From Aureispira anguillae (GTDB lineage: Bacteria; Bacteroidota; Bacteroidia; Chitinophagales; Saprospiraceae), in assembly GCF_026000115.1 (NCBI RefSeq), contig NZ_AP026867.1, forward strand, positions 3,219,716 to 3,283,715: a stretch of DNA of 64,000 nucleotides, in the 5' to 3' direction. The position numbers were made by a program, and so were the translations under genes. This document shows, one piece after another, positions 35,698 through 44,406 of this stretch. How positions within the stretch are numbered: position 1 is the first letter of the stretch; each line of letters opens with the position of its first letter. Under the pieces are notes generated by a model. That model did not search any database, was not told the DNA's origin, and saw only the letters and a list, made by a program, of their open reading frames with translations.

Positions 35698-38088
35698 ATG
35701 CTAAGTGGAAGTAACGACGAAGTAGATTTTTTGCCTCTTTTTTCAATTAATGAGCAGGGGTTTGATGAAAATGAACAAGAGGATTACCCTGAAATTCTCC
35801 CTGTTTTAGCCCTCAAAAACACCGTACTTTTTCCTGGTGTCATTATCCCCATCACTATTGGGCGACCCAAATCGATCGCTGCTGTTAATGAAGCTTACAA
35901 TTCAGATAAAAATATTGCGGTTGTCACACAAAGGGATATACAGATTGCTGACCCTATGCAACAAGATTTATTTGAGGTGGGGGTAGTTGCCAAAATTTTG
36001 AAAGTACTCAAAATGCCCGACGGTACTACCACTGCTATTCTACAAGGACGACAAAAACTGACCTTAAATGAATTGTTGCAATCTGAACCTTATCTAAAGG
36101 GAGCCCTTTCTTTTGCTGCTATTGAACCACCCAATTTAACCCCTCAATTTGTAGCTGTTGTTTCTGCAATGCGTGATCTTGCCGAAAAAATCATCAAATT
36201 ATCACCCAATATTCCCAATGATGCTTCTTTGATGTTACAAAATATCAAAAGTCAGCATTTCTTGGTCAATTTTGTAGGGTCTAACCTCAATGTTGATATC
36301 CAGACCAAACAAAATCTGTTAGAAATCGAACAGATCGAGAACAAAGCAGACGAAATTCTTAAGCATATGAACCATGAGCTTCAAGTGTTGGAGCTAAAGC
36401 AGAAAATTGAGGTGGATGTTCATGGCGATATGGAAAAGCAACAACGAGATTATATTCTCAATCAACAACTCAAAAAAATTCAGGAAGAACTGGGGGAATC
36501 GCCCAATCAAAATGATATTTCTGAGCTAGAAGAAAAAGCAAAAACAAAACAATGGTCTAAGGCTGCTCAAGAAAAATTCATGAAAGAAATGCGTAAACTT
36601 AAACGCATGAATCCTGCCGCTCCTGAGCATTCTATATTGATCAATTATTTGGAGTGTTTGGTGGATTTGCCTTGGGACGAAGTAACAGAGGATTTGTTTG
36701 ATTTAGCCTCCGCTGAAAATATTTTAGATAGCGATCATTTTGGACTAGACAAAGTCAAAGATAGAATATTAGAGCATTTAGCTGTTCTGAAATTACGCCA
36801 AGATATGAAATCTCCTATCCTTTGTTTGGTAGGCCCTCCTGGTGTTGGAAAAACATCTTTGGGGCGTTCTATTGCCAAGGCTATCGGAAGAAAATACATT
36901 CGTATGTCTTTGGGTGGTGTACACGATGAATCTGAATTGCGTGGCCATCGCAAAACATATATTGGTGCTATGCCTGGGCGTATTATCCAATCGCTCAAAA
37001 AAGTTGAATCGAGCAACCCTGTCTTTATTTTAGATGAAATCGACAAATTGGGGACGAGTTATAAAGGAGATCCTTCTTCTGCTTTGTTAGAAATTTTAGA
37101 TCCCGAACAAAATACTTCTTTTTATGACAATTATCTGGAATTAGAGTACGACCTATCCAAAGTCTTGTTTATTGCTACCGCCAACTCTTTACAAAGTATT
37201 CAACCTGCATTGTTAGATAGAATGGAAATTATTGAGGTGAACGGTTATTCCATTGAAGAAAAATTAGAAATTTCTAAAAGACATTTGGTTTCTAAACAAC
37301 TCAAAGAGCATGGTCTTAGTTCAGCAGAAATTGAATTGCCAGACGATGCCTTACTTAAAGTTATTTCTGATTATACTCGTGAATCGGGGGTTCGTTCTTT
37401 GGAGCGTGAAATTGCAAAAGTAATGCGCCATGTTGCCAAAAAAGTAGTCATGAAGTCGAATGGAACGCCTACCTTAACTCCTGAAGATATTAGTACTATT
37501 TTGGGACCTAAAAAGGTAAATTTAGACGATATTTTTGAAGAAGAGCAAGAACCTGGAGTGGCGATTGGTTTGGCTTGGACCAGTGTTGGGGGAGATATTT
37601 TATTTATAGAATCTAGCCTAAGCAAAGGAAAAGGCAAATTAACCTTAACGGGGAATTTGGGGGATGTAATGAAAGAATCTGCCACTACTGCCTTAAGTTA
37701 TTTAAGAGCTCATGGCGAAGAATTGGGCATTCTGCCTGAGTCTTTTGACGAAACCAATGTACATATTCATGTACCCGCTGGGGGAATCCCCAAAGATGGT
37801 CCTTCGGCTGGAATAACCATGTTGAGTGCCTTGGCATCTGCTTTTACCAAACGTCCATTGCGTCAAAAATTAGCCATGACAGGTGAAATTACCTTGCGTG
37901 GAAAAGTGCTTCCTGTTGGAGGAATAAAAGAAAAGGTTTTGGCCGCCAAACGTGCTGGTGTCAAAGATATTATTATGTGTGCAGACAATGAAAAGGACGT
38001 CAAAGAAATCAATCCTGATTATATTCAAGGGGTGACTTTTCATTTTGTAAAAAGAATGAAGGAAGTGCTTGATTTCGCACTAACATAA
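35698..38088 (+). CDS. lon: ATP-dependent protease Lon
   Basis: A 796-residue cytoplasmic protease degrading misfolded and regulatory proteins. The N-terminal substrate domain begins [18 protein letters not shown]. The AAA+ module has Walker [10 protein letters not shown] at residue 379 and Walker [12 protein letters not shown]. The catalytic Ser-Lys dyad is S703 in [10 protein letters not shown] and K746 in [14 protein letters not shown]. The frame is open further upstream to a GTG at 35599, but family proteins start shortly before the acidic segment that precedes LPVLALKN, and the ATG at 35698 ([11 protein letters not shown]) fits best. A strong hairpin follows the gene, which appears monocistronic. 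Confidence 0.97.
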   Translation: MLSGSNDEVDFLPLFSINEQGFDENEQEDYPEILPVLALKNTVLFPGVIIPITIGRPKSIAAVNEAYNSDKNIAVVTQRDIQIADPMQQDLFEVGVVAKILKVLKMPDGTTTAILQGRQKLTLNELLQSEPYLKGALSFAAIEPPNLTPQFVAVVSAMRDLAEKIIKLSPNIPNDASLMLQNIKSQHFLVNFVGSNLNVDIQTKQNLLEIEQIENKADEILKHMNHELQVLELKQKIEVDVHGDMEKQQRDYILNQQLKKIQEELGESPNQNDISELEEKAKTKQWSKAAQEKFMKEMRKLKRMNPAAPEHSILINYLECLVDLPWDEVTEDLFDLASAENILDSDHFGLDKVKDRILEHLAVLKLRQDMKSPILCLVGPPGVGKTSLGRSIAKAIGRKYIRMSLGGVHDESELRGHRKTYIGAMPGRIIQSLKKVESSNPVFILDEIDKLGTSYKGDPSSALLEILDPEQNTSFYDNYLELEYDLSKVLFIATANSLQSIQPALLDRMEIIEVNGYSIEEKLEISKRHLVSKQLKEHGLSSAEIELPDDALLKVISDYTRESGVRSLEREIAKVMRHVAKKVVMKSNGTPTLTPEDISTILGPKKVNLDDIFEEEQEPGVAIGLAWTSVGGDILFIESSLSKGKGKLTLTGNLGDVMKESATTALSYLRAHGEELGILPESFDETNVHIHVPAGGIPKDGPSAGITMLSALASAFTKRPLRQKLAMTGEITLRGKVLPVGGIKEKVLAAKRAGVKDIIMCADNEKDVKEINPDYIQGVTFHFVKRMKEVLDFALT

Positions 38089-38108
38089 TTTAATCCAATA
38101 TCTATATC

Positions 38109-38153
38109 TGTTAATTTGAAGGTGATCTGATAAAGATCATTTTCAAATTAACA
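38109..38153 (+). terminator. Hairpin terminator after lon
   Basis: Arms of 20 bp, TGTTAATTTGAAGGTGATCT (38109-38128) and 38134-38153, pair with two G-U pairs around a 5-nt loop. It lies 21 bp past the lon stop; the T run after it is weak. Confidence 0.65.
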
Positions 38154-38321
38154 ACCTAAAAAACTCCTTGCCTATCCCCCAAAACTCAATTCTTCAATAA
38201 CCAATCTTACCTTATAGAAGTCTTCCTTATAGATCATAAAATAATAAGGTTGTGCACCTCTACCCCCTTCTTATTTCGAATCCAATTTTATTCCTAATCC
38301 CCCTATAAAACTTTATTCACT

Positions 38322-38702
38322 ATGGCTGTATTACTAGTATATGGAGGTCCCCTCTTACTAATCACAATTTGGGTACTTGCACTTCGAAAATACGCTCAAC
38401 AAAACAACTTAAAAAAAGGATTTCAAGAACTTTGGCGCTGCCTAAAAACCAACCTATTAATTGTAATCGGTACAGCTCTTATTGTCTGGGCTCAAAACAT
38501 GAGCATGAAGGGCTCTGGAGGTTCTCCTGAGGGCAGTTGGGCGGCAGGACTGGGACTTATAATCACCATGTTAATTGGAGCAGGGCTTATTGTTTTGGTT
38601 TTTATTATATGGGGTTGTAGGGCTTATGTAGATGCTGCATCTATTGACCCTAAAAGTGGCACACTCAGCGAAAATGACGACATATTGGATGATTCCTTCT
38701 AA
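38322..38702 (+). CDS. Small membrane protein of unknown function
   Basis: A 126-residue protein with three hydrophobic segments: about 2-21 (VLLVYGGPLLLITIWVLAL), 44-61 (NLLIVIGTALIVWAQN) and 76-98 (LGLIITMLIGAGLIVLVFII). A conserved-looking glycine/serine loop (KGSGGSPEGSWAAG) separates the last two. The tail is acidic (SENDDILDDSF). No family recognised. It stands alone between lon and the convergent DUF4252 operon, and its stop codon is part of the A-rich side of that operon's terminator. Confidence 0.6.
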   Translation: MAVLLVYGGPLLLITIWVLALRKYAQQNNLKKGFQELWRCLKTNLLIVIGTALIVWAQNMSMKGSGGSPEGSWAAGLGLIITMLIGAGLIVLVFIIWGCRAYVDAASIDPKSGTLSENDDILDDSF

Positions 38703-38734
38703 AAAAAAGACCTAAGCAAATTAGATTGCTTAGG
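38701..38734 (-). terminator. Intrinsic terminator of the DUF4252 operon
   Basis: On the minus strand CCTAAGCAA and TTGCTTAGG pair (38726-38734 with 38711-38719) around a 6-nt loop, followed by TCTTTTTTTT. It is 46 bp beyond the stop of the last DUF4252 gene. Confidence 0.88.
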
Positions 38735-38780
38735 CTTCATTAAAGTACAAATTGGTTATATCATTATTCCGTTAATTTTA

Positions 38781-39371
38781 CTAATCTTCTACCAAGCCCC
38801 CTATCCTATCTGCAGAATTTGCAGCATTGGCTGTTGATTCATCATTGGCAGCAACAAAATCTAGGCGTTCAACAAGATTAATTTCATTCTTTTCAAGCAT
38901 TTTTTGAACTAAAGATTTTCTCCAGCGACCGTTAAACGTTACTAAAACTAACTCGTCTTCTTCAGCGACTAAGAACAGGACATTTTTGATTAATTCTTCT
39001 TTAGGAGTCTTTTTTTCTCGCACCATAACATTCACCCTTGTTCCCCCTTCTTTGACTGTCAATAAGTTGACAAAATGATGCTTTTGGGCATCCTTAATCA
39101 GTGCGTTTACTTCCTTGGGTGAAGCATAGTTCTTCTCTTCCATTACAAGCACTTTCATATTGTGCAAGCCTCTCAGCAAAGGACGATACTCGTTAATTTC
39201 TTTTCTATCTTCAGAAAGATTAATACCTAATTTTACCAACCAACCAGGGAGCGCAATTGATAAGGTATTGGGGCTATGTTTATATTTGGCATAAAACGTA
39301 TTCAGTTTAGCACTTTGTGCCATAGTTGATAGGCTTAGACCAAGTAATAATACGATAATAGTCGGTTTCAT
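38781..39371 (-). CDS. DUF4252 protein, third of three tandem copies
   Basis: A 196-residue exported protein (MKPTIIVLLLGLSLSTMAQ). ATG at 39371 begins the signal peptide, so the upstream ATG at 39410 is less likely. DUF4252 traits: an N-terminal FYAKYKHSPNTLSIALPGWL, a central LHNMKVLVMEE, and a VNLLTVKEGGTRVNVMVREK strand pair before a final beta segment DELVLVTFNGRW. It is the most diverged copy and has a 30-residue serine/alanine/aspartate tail. DUF4252 proteins are commonly encoded with ECF sigma factors in Bacteroidota; the function is unknown. Confidence 0.75.
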   Translation of the reverse strand: MKPTIIVLLLGLSLSTMAQSAKLNTFYAKYKHSPNTLSIALPGWLVKLGINLSEDRKEINEYRPLLRGLHNMKVLVMEEKNYASPKEVNALIKDAQKHHFVNLLTVKEGGTRVNVMVREKKTPKEELIKNVLFLVAEEDELVLVTFNGRWRKSLVQKMLEKNEINLVERLDFVAANDESTANAANSADRIGGLVED

Positions 39372-39423
39372 TGTTGTCAATTTTAGTGGTTTAAATCCAA
39401 TGATTTTCAAAAAAGTTTGATGG

Positions 39424-39945
39424 TTAATGCGCCTCTGCCTCCTCTACTTTATCTAAATGTTCTAGCCCTTGTATGTCCATGTGTTTGGCTAATTTAGAAA
39501 TCTTATTCAAGTTAATATTTCCAACAATACTCAATAAAACAAACTCATCCCCCCCCACTAATAGCAAAAGTTCTTTTACGCTATTCTTTTCTTTTTTGAT
39601 TAAAAACCGAACATTAGTCCCTTCGTCTTTGACCTTCATCAACACCTTATACTCTTTTTGGTTAATGAGTTGAATCGCCTCTTCATAATATTTTTGAGGA
39701 CTCTTATCCGTTGTCAAAACTTGCAAGCCCTTCAGACCATTCAGAATTTCCATAACCTCCTTGTCTTCTGGATTTTCCATATCAATATCGGCAAAAAGAC
39801 TAAACATATATTCGCTTACATATACTGAGGTAAAAGCATCGCTATCTTCGTATTTTTTAAAATACTTATCAATGGCATTGTTTTGAGCCCATGCTCCCTG
39901 TATTATCAGAGTGGCTAATACAATTGTTGTTATTATATTTTTCAT
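39424..39945 (-). CDS. DUF4252 protein, second of three tandem copies
   Basis: A 173-residue exported protein with signal peptide MKNIITTIVLATLIIQGAWA; the ATG at 39945 is chosen for this reason. The mature part begins FKKYEDSDAFTSVYVSEYMF, the typical DUF4252 opening. LNGLKGLQVLTTDKSPQKYY and KDEGTNVRFLIKKEKNSVKE follow, then ELLLLVGGDEFVLLSIVG. The final helix ISKLAKHMDIQGLEHLDKVE is characteristic. The gap to the next copy is 52 bp, and the three genes probably form one transcript. Confidence 0.85.
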   Translation of the reverse strand: MKNIITTIVLATLIIQGAWAQNNAIDKYFKKYEDSDAFTSVYVSEYMFSLFADIDMENPEDKEVMEILNGLKGLQVLTTDKSPQKYYEEAIQLINQKEYKVLMKVKDEGTNVRFLIKKEKNSVKELLLLVGGDEFVLLSIVGNINLNKISKLAKHMDIQGLEHLDKVEEAEAH

Positions 39946-40025
39946 AATTTTATTATTTAGTACTCTGTGCAGCGCTAACAAGCTAGATTTTATACAGCTC
40001 TGCACAGAGTAACGATTATTCTAAG

Positions 40026-40478
40026 TTATGATCTATCAGAGAAAGAAATCAATACAAAATCATCCTCTCCTCCTGCCAACATCAAGACTTCTTCCACCCC
40101 TTTAGTACTTTCCTTGACCATAATACTCATGCCAGAATTTTTGCCTTCTTTTACCCTCATTAATGGTTTATAATTTCCTTTTTTAATCAATGCCATGGCC
40201 TTTTCATAATGTTTTTGAGTTTGTTTTTCAGTAGTTAGTAAGGTCATTTGGCTCAAATTTTTGATCAATTCAGAAAACTTGCTGTCCAAATCGCCCAATT
40301 CTTTGCGAATATCATTCAACATCTCTTTTGAGATTAAGTTGCTGAGTGAAACATTGATAGAAGTAAAGTCATCGTTTTGCTGATACTCCTTCATGTGTTT
40401 TTCAATAAAGTTACTTTGCGCTTGAATTGATCCTACCAAGCAAAATACTGCTATAAAAATTCCAAAAATAGTTTTCAT
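40026..40478 (-). CDS. DUF4252 protein, first of three tandem copies
   Basis: A 150-residue exported protein (signal peptide MKTIFGIFIAVFCLVGSIQA). Its mature part follows the DUF4252 pattern: MKEYQQNDDFTSINVSLSNL, then LSQMTLLTTEKQTQKHYEKA, MRVKEGKNSGMSIMVKESTK and EVLMLAGGEDDFVLISF. It ends right after the last beta strand and lacks the C-terminal helix seen in the second copy. It is the first gene after a MITE-like element that separates the DUF4252 genes from the upstream sigma/anti-sigma pair. Confidence 0.82.
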   Translation of the reverse strand: MKTIFGIFIAVFCLVGSIQAQSNFIEKHMKEYQQNDDFTSINVSLSNLISKEMLNDIRKELGDLDSKFSELIKNLSQMTLLTTEKQTQKHYEKAMALIKKGNYKPLMRVKEGKNSGMSIMVKESTKGVEEVLMLAGGEDDFVLISFSDRS

Positions 40479-40610
40479 CTTCTGTTGTTTTATTGTTTAA
40501 TTGAAGTTAGTGAATGAAGTTGTTTTAAAACAGTAAAGCTTTACGGTATTGAACAAGGTGATCAAATCTTGTTTTATTAATTAAATTTTGTATTCGATAG
40601 ATTATTTTTG

Positions 40611-40784
40611 GTTCTTTGATAACTCTATCACGACCACAGAGTAGCAGCGCAGCTAAGTAAATTGTGTGGAATCGTAAACTATCTTGCCTGCTTATTACTA
40701 CTTTTGTTATAAGTTATAGGTCGTAAGTCTTGTATTTACAGGAACTAAGCATACGACTTACAGCCTATAACTTATCAAAGAACC
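40611..40784. mobile_element. MITE-like element, copy B (174 bp)
   Basis: The ends form a perfect 13-bp terminal inverted repeat, GGTTCTTTGATAA. TTATTTTT is duplicated on both sides (40603-40610, 40785-40792). The inner hairpin is 40709-40729 with 40755-40775 (two mismatches). The left part (CAGCGCAGCTAA) matches copy D, and ATTGTGTGGAAT...TTACTACTTTTGTTATAAG matches copy C. The core is inverted relative to copy A. The right-hand target copy forms the stop codon of the anti-sigma gene. Confidence 0.85.
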
Positions 40785-41249
40785 TTATTTTTTTGCCTTT
40801 TTGACTCCTTCCTTTGTCTTTTCAAGCCCCTTATTCAGACCTTTAGAAATTAGCATCAAAGCTGCTTTTGCTTCCTTGTATGCAATTTGAGGGTCACGAT
40901 AAGTATCTTTAGCCAGATCGCTTTCGTCTTTTGCAAGGCTCGGATTTGTTATTTTACTATTGTGATAAGTCAACCAACTTATGGCTACAACTAAGACAAT
41001 ACTAGCCGCAATCGCCAACCAATTTCCCCATAAGGAATGAACTCGATTTGTTGAAGTTGGAGGAATAAAAGGCTGTGTAGAGGTACGCTTTTTTTCTTTT
41101 TCTAAATAAGCAAACAAAGGTTGAAAAGGTACTAAATCGTTGGCTACAGAATCGCCATTAAAATAAGCTTTCAATAATTGCTCTTCTTCCAAGGAAGTTT
41201 CTCCTTCCCAATATTTGTTTAGCAGAATTTTTATTTGATTATAATCCAT
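40785..41249 (-). CDS. Putative membrane anti-sigma factor
   Basis: A 154-residue protein with a cytoplasmic N-terminus (MDYNQIKILLNKYWEGETSL, then EEEQLLKAYF), one membrane segment near 85-106 (WLAIAASIVLVVAISWLTYH) and a short periplasmic tail rich in lysine. The start region resembles the FecR/anti-sigma N-terminal helix found in many Bacteroidota proteins. ATG at 41249 is used in place of a TTG at 41258. It overlaps the end of the ECF sigma gene by 11 bp, so the two are translationally coupled and almost surely a sigma/anti-sigma pair. Confidence 0.75.
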   Translation of the reverse strand: MDYNQIKILLNKYWEGETSLEEEQLLKAYFNGDSVANDLVPFQPLFAYLEKEKKRTSTQPFIPPTSTNRVHSLWGNWLAIAASIVLVVAISWLTYHNSKITNPSLAKDESDLAKDTYRDPQIAYKEAKAALMLISKGLNKGLEKTKEGVKKAKK

Positions 41250-41748
41250 AAGATTCAATATTTAATAGCTGCTTTCTAATACTTTTTCTAGCTCTAAATA
41301 GATTTACCTTAACTTGATTAAGTGGTATCTCTAATATTTGAGCGATTTCTTGGTATTCCATTCCTTCAATATCTCTTAGTTGCATGACCATTCGTTGTTT
41401 ATGGGACAAGTTTTGCATCAATTGATGGATATGAGAAATGGTATCTTTGTGTGCGGTCTGTTGATAAGGATTTAAAGCCTCTTGAATTGGCTCAGGTGCC
41501 TTGTCTAATCCAATATTTTGATAATTCTTAGCCCGTGTTTTATCAATGGATAAATTTTTGGTCAAACGCATACAATAAGATTCTAAATTTTCATATTGAT
41601 CCCGCTCTTCCCTTTTATTCCACATTTTGATTACCACATCTTGAACCACATCTTCTGCCAATTCGTCGTTGCCAACAATTCGAGCCGAAAATCGAAAGAG
41701 TTTGTCTTTTAGACCTACCAGTTGATATGTAAATTCTTTTAGTGTCAT
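41239..41748 (-). CDS. ECF-family RNA polymerase sigma factor
   Basis: A 169-residue group 4 sigma factor. Region 2 includes ARIVGNDELAEDVVQDVVIK and ESYCMRLTKNLSIDKTRAK. Region 4 has LSHKQRMVMQLRDIEGMEYQ and the helix-turn-helix EIAQILEIPLNQVKVNLFRA. ATG at 41748 is preferred to a TTG seven codons upstream. The gene overlaps the putative anti-sigma gene. The downstream DUF4252 genes are probably part of its regulon or operon, an association seen across Bacteroidota. I see no clear autoregulatory promoter. Confidence 0.92.
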   Translation of the reverse strand: MTLKEFTYQLVGLKDKLFRFSARIVGNDELAEDVVQDVVIKMWNKREERDQYENLESYCMRLTKNLSIDKTRAKNYQNIGLDKAPEPIQEALNPYQQTAHKDTISHIHQLMQNLSHKQRMVMQLRDIEGMEYQEIAQILEIPLNQVKVNLFRARKSIRKQLLNIESYGL

Positions 41749-42093
41749 TTCACAACCAAGACGAACCAAGTCAATAAAAGTTACAGCTACAATAAAAATA
41801 ATTCATTTTTTTTTCTTTCCTTGAAAATATTCTCCTTGAAGTTATAAAAAATAGATTCGTTATTGTCCTTCTTTACATTACTTTGCCAAAAATCATATTC
41901 TACTGACTATCAAAACAATACCTTTCCCATAAAAAAAATACAACCACTCAAAATTAGTGTTTTAGTTATTTGCTTTTGGTGTTAATTTGAAAATTTACCG
42001 ATTTGATAATTTGATAATCATCTTGTATTATCTTTATAGACGAACAAGCTAATTTTTGTACTATCTTTAAATTCAAAAGCAAACAAGCATATC
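41749..42093. other. Divergent intergenic region
   Basis: About 345 bp with no supported gene. It is very AT-rich and should carry the promoters of the ECF operon and of the LRR gene, but I cannot place a clean -33/-7 pair. Confidence 0.35.
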
Positions 42094-42804
42094 ATGATAA
42101 ATTCTAATCCATCTATCCAACAACTTATTCGAAGCGGTATTTTGACCAATACCAGTAAAGCCTTACAATTGGCATTATCCTCTCATAAAGAGATCGATTG
42201 GGAACCCTACATAAGTTTGGCTACGTGGTTACAAAAACAAAAAATCATTCCACAACCAAGCCCTGTTTTAGCCGATTGCTTGGTTCAATTATTTTCTTTT
42301 AGCACCTTAGATTTATCCAACAAAGCACTCCAACAAGTACACACTTCTTTAGGTTTATTAGAACATTTAACCCATCTAAACATCAGTGGCAACCAACTTA
42401 AGAAGTTACCCATATCAATTGGCATGTTACCCAAAATTGAACGACTAGAACTTCAAAACAATCAACTTTTAGCCTTGCCTGAATCGATTGGTCTTTTGCC
42501 TACTTTGGTAACATTAAATCTGGCCAACAACCAGCTTCATGTCTTGCCTGATTCTCTAGCATTGTTATTAAACCTGCAAAATTTTTCTCTAGCCAATAAT
42601 CAACTAGAGGCAATCCCCACTGATATTGGTTGGTTATCCAAGCTGAATTTTTTAGACTTACACGGCAATCAAATCACAATAATTCCTACCTTTATAAAAG
42701 AGCTACAACAACTGGAAGTACTCAACCTAAGTGCTAACCCGCTTATTCCTGAAGAATTGTTAAAAGCAAAAAAATTATTACCCAATACTCAAATCATTTT
42801 TTAA
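42094..42804 (+). CDS. Cytoplasmic-type leucine-rich repeat protein
   Basis: A 236-residue protein without a signal peptide. The N-terminal 65 residues are helical (SKALQLALSSHKEIDWEPYI, then LATWLQKQKI). About seven LRRs of 23 residues follow (70-225), consensus LxxLxLxNNQLxxLPxSIGxL, the type found in ROCO proteins and plant-like intracellular LRRs. The C-terminal cap NPLIPEELLKAKKLLPNTQI is nearly the same as in the next gene. The protein probably mediates protein-protein contacts. The next gene (42943) has the same plan, so the two are tandem paralogues. Confidence 0.82.
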   Translation: MINSNPSIQQLIRSGILTNTSKALQLALSSHKEIDWEPYISLATWLQKQKIIPQPSPVLADCLVQLFSFSTLDLSNKALQQVHTSLGLLEHLTHLNISGNQLKKLPISIGMLPKIERLELQNNQLLALPESIGLLPTLVTLNLANNQLHVLPDSLALLLNLQNFSLANNQLEAIPTDIGWLSKLNFLDLHGNQITIIPTFIKELQQLEVLNLSANPLIPEELLKAKKLLPNTQIIF

Positions 42805-42942
42805 ATGCAACCCAATTAAGATAGTTGTCCGTTAAAACGTTGCATTAAATTAGTTGTGTTGCTTCTTATGAGGTATTTAATCTATTCTCGTTGATGCGCC
42901 ACACAGGTATAACCTAATAAACGGACTGTTATTAAGAAAAAC

Positions 42943-43989
42943 ATGACGGATAAAGAAAAATTATACCAACTCATACAGACGGCAAAACCTGAAAACATCA
43001 CCTTGGCTATTCAATTGGCTGAGGCAAATAAGCTGCACTTGCACGAGTACCAAGACATTCAAGAATGGTTTGCAGAAATAAAAAAACAGCGTTTTCACGC
43101 CGCACTATTAAAGGAACACTTGGATGACATCGCCCAAAAAACACACGCCTATCTCAATCAATTGAACTTGCAAAATTTGCCAACAACCTTAGGGCGATTG
43201 TTTAATTTAGAACGGCTCTACCTAAATAATAACCAACTAAAAACACTTCCTGAATCACTAAAAAACTTAAACGCTTTAACGGAACTCAATATTGGAAACA
43301 ATAACATTAGCATCTTTCCTTCTTGTATTTTGGATCTACAGAACCTAGAAGATTTAACGATTTCATACAATTACTTAAGTTTTATTCCAAAATCAATTGG
43401 CAATTTAAATAAACTTCGGCGACTTCGCTTAAACTATAATCAATTAGAATCATTTCCTGAATCTGCCCGACAATTGACCAATCTCCATACTCTGCATTTG
43501 CACCACAATCGGCTAAAAAGAATGCCTCGTTCTCTAAGTTATTTGCCGCATCTAAGCAGCTTAGATCTTTCTGGAAATCAATTAAAACAGGTACCAGACT
43601 ATATCGACAGCTTTAAGCAAATTCTTCAATTATCATTCAGCAATAATCCCATTCAGACCATTTCTCCCTTTATAGGAAAGTTAACAGCATTAGAAAAACT
43701 TCATCTTGACCAAACAGCAATTCAGATATTGCCAGATAGCATTGGCGATTTAAGTCAACTCAAAGAGTTGTACCTTTTTGGCAATCAACTCAAATCGCTC
43801 CCTCAAAGCATTGGTAATTTAAGCCAACTCAAGTTATTAAAACTCACCGCCAATGTAGGCATCCAAATTCCTGATACAATTGGACGTTTAAAAAACCTAA
43901 AAAAACTTTGGTTGTGGGATTGTGAATTGCCAGAAAAGGAAATTCTGCGCATCAAAAACTTATTGCCCCATTGTCAAGTAAAACATTAA
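42943..43989 (+). CDS. Leucine-rich repeat protein, tandem paralogue
   Basis: A 348-residue protein without a signal peptide. Residues 1-65 form a helical region similar to the preceding gene (ENITLAIQLAEANKLHLHEY, then IQEWFAEIKKQ). About ten LRRs of 23 residues run from 70 to 330, consensus LxxLxLxxNxLxxLPxSIGNL. The cap is CELPEKEILRIKNLLPHCQV. It is 138 bp downstream of its paralogue on the same strand. The shared N-terminal helical piece, not only the repeats, shows common descent. A MITE-like element lies just downstream. Confidence 0.82.
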   Translation: MTDKEKLYQLIQTAKPENITLAIQLAEANKLHLHEYQDIQEWFAEIKKQRFHAALLKEHLDDIAQKTHAYLNQLNLQNLPTTLGRLFNLERLYLNNNQLKTLPESLKNLNALTELNIGNNNISIFPSCILDLQNLEDLTISYNYLSFIPKSIGNLNKLRRLRLNYNQLESFPESARQLTNLHTLHLHHNRLKRMPRSLSYLPHLSSLDLSGNQLKQVPDYIDSFKQILQLSFSNNPIQTISPFIGKLTALEKLHLDQTAIQILPDSIGDLSQLKELYLFGNQLKSLPQSIGNLSQLKLLKLTANVGIQIPDTIGRLKNLKKLWLWDCELPEKEILRIKNLLPHCQVKH

Positions 43990-44061
43990 TTTTTGTGTTG
44001 ATCCTAACTCGCAAAAATTGTAGGTCATGCCCCTTTTTATTACCTTTGTGTTTTTATTTAT

Positions 44062-44324
44062 GTTCTTTGACAAATCGTGTGGAATATTAAACAACCTAGA
44101 TTACTACTTTTGTTATAAGTTATAGATAGTAAGTCGTAAGTCCTGTATGAACAGAAACTAAGCATACGACTTACTATCTATAAACTTTCTTCTAAACCAC
44201 ATAAACGTAGTGCACGAGTAGTTTGTTTGGTATGGTGTACCAACGGGGATGCCTAGCAGCGAAGCTAAAAGTAGCAGAAAGCTTACCCTTTGTTAGTGCT
44301 TGTCACACGATTTGCCAAAGAACC
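44062..44324. mobile_element. MITE-like element, copy C (263 bp)
   Basis: The left end GTTCTTTGACAAATCGTGTG and the right end, read inward, GTTCTTTGGCAAATCGTGTG differ at one of 20 positions. TTTATTTAT is repeated at 44053-44061 and 44325-44333 as a 9-bp target duplication. Inside is an 18-bp perfect hairpin arm pair (44121-44138, 44165-44182). TTTCTTCTAAACCACATAAA at 44186 matches copy A. No coding capacity. It sits between the second LRR gene and the PolX-like gene. Confidence 0.88.
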
Positions 44325-44406
44325 TTTATTTATAATAGACTTCATTGCAGAGTAATTTGTCTAGAATCTGTTATTCAACTCAAAAATACCTAGCGTACCT
44401 ACTATC

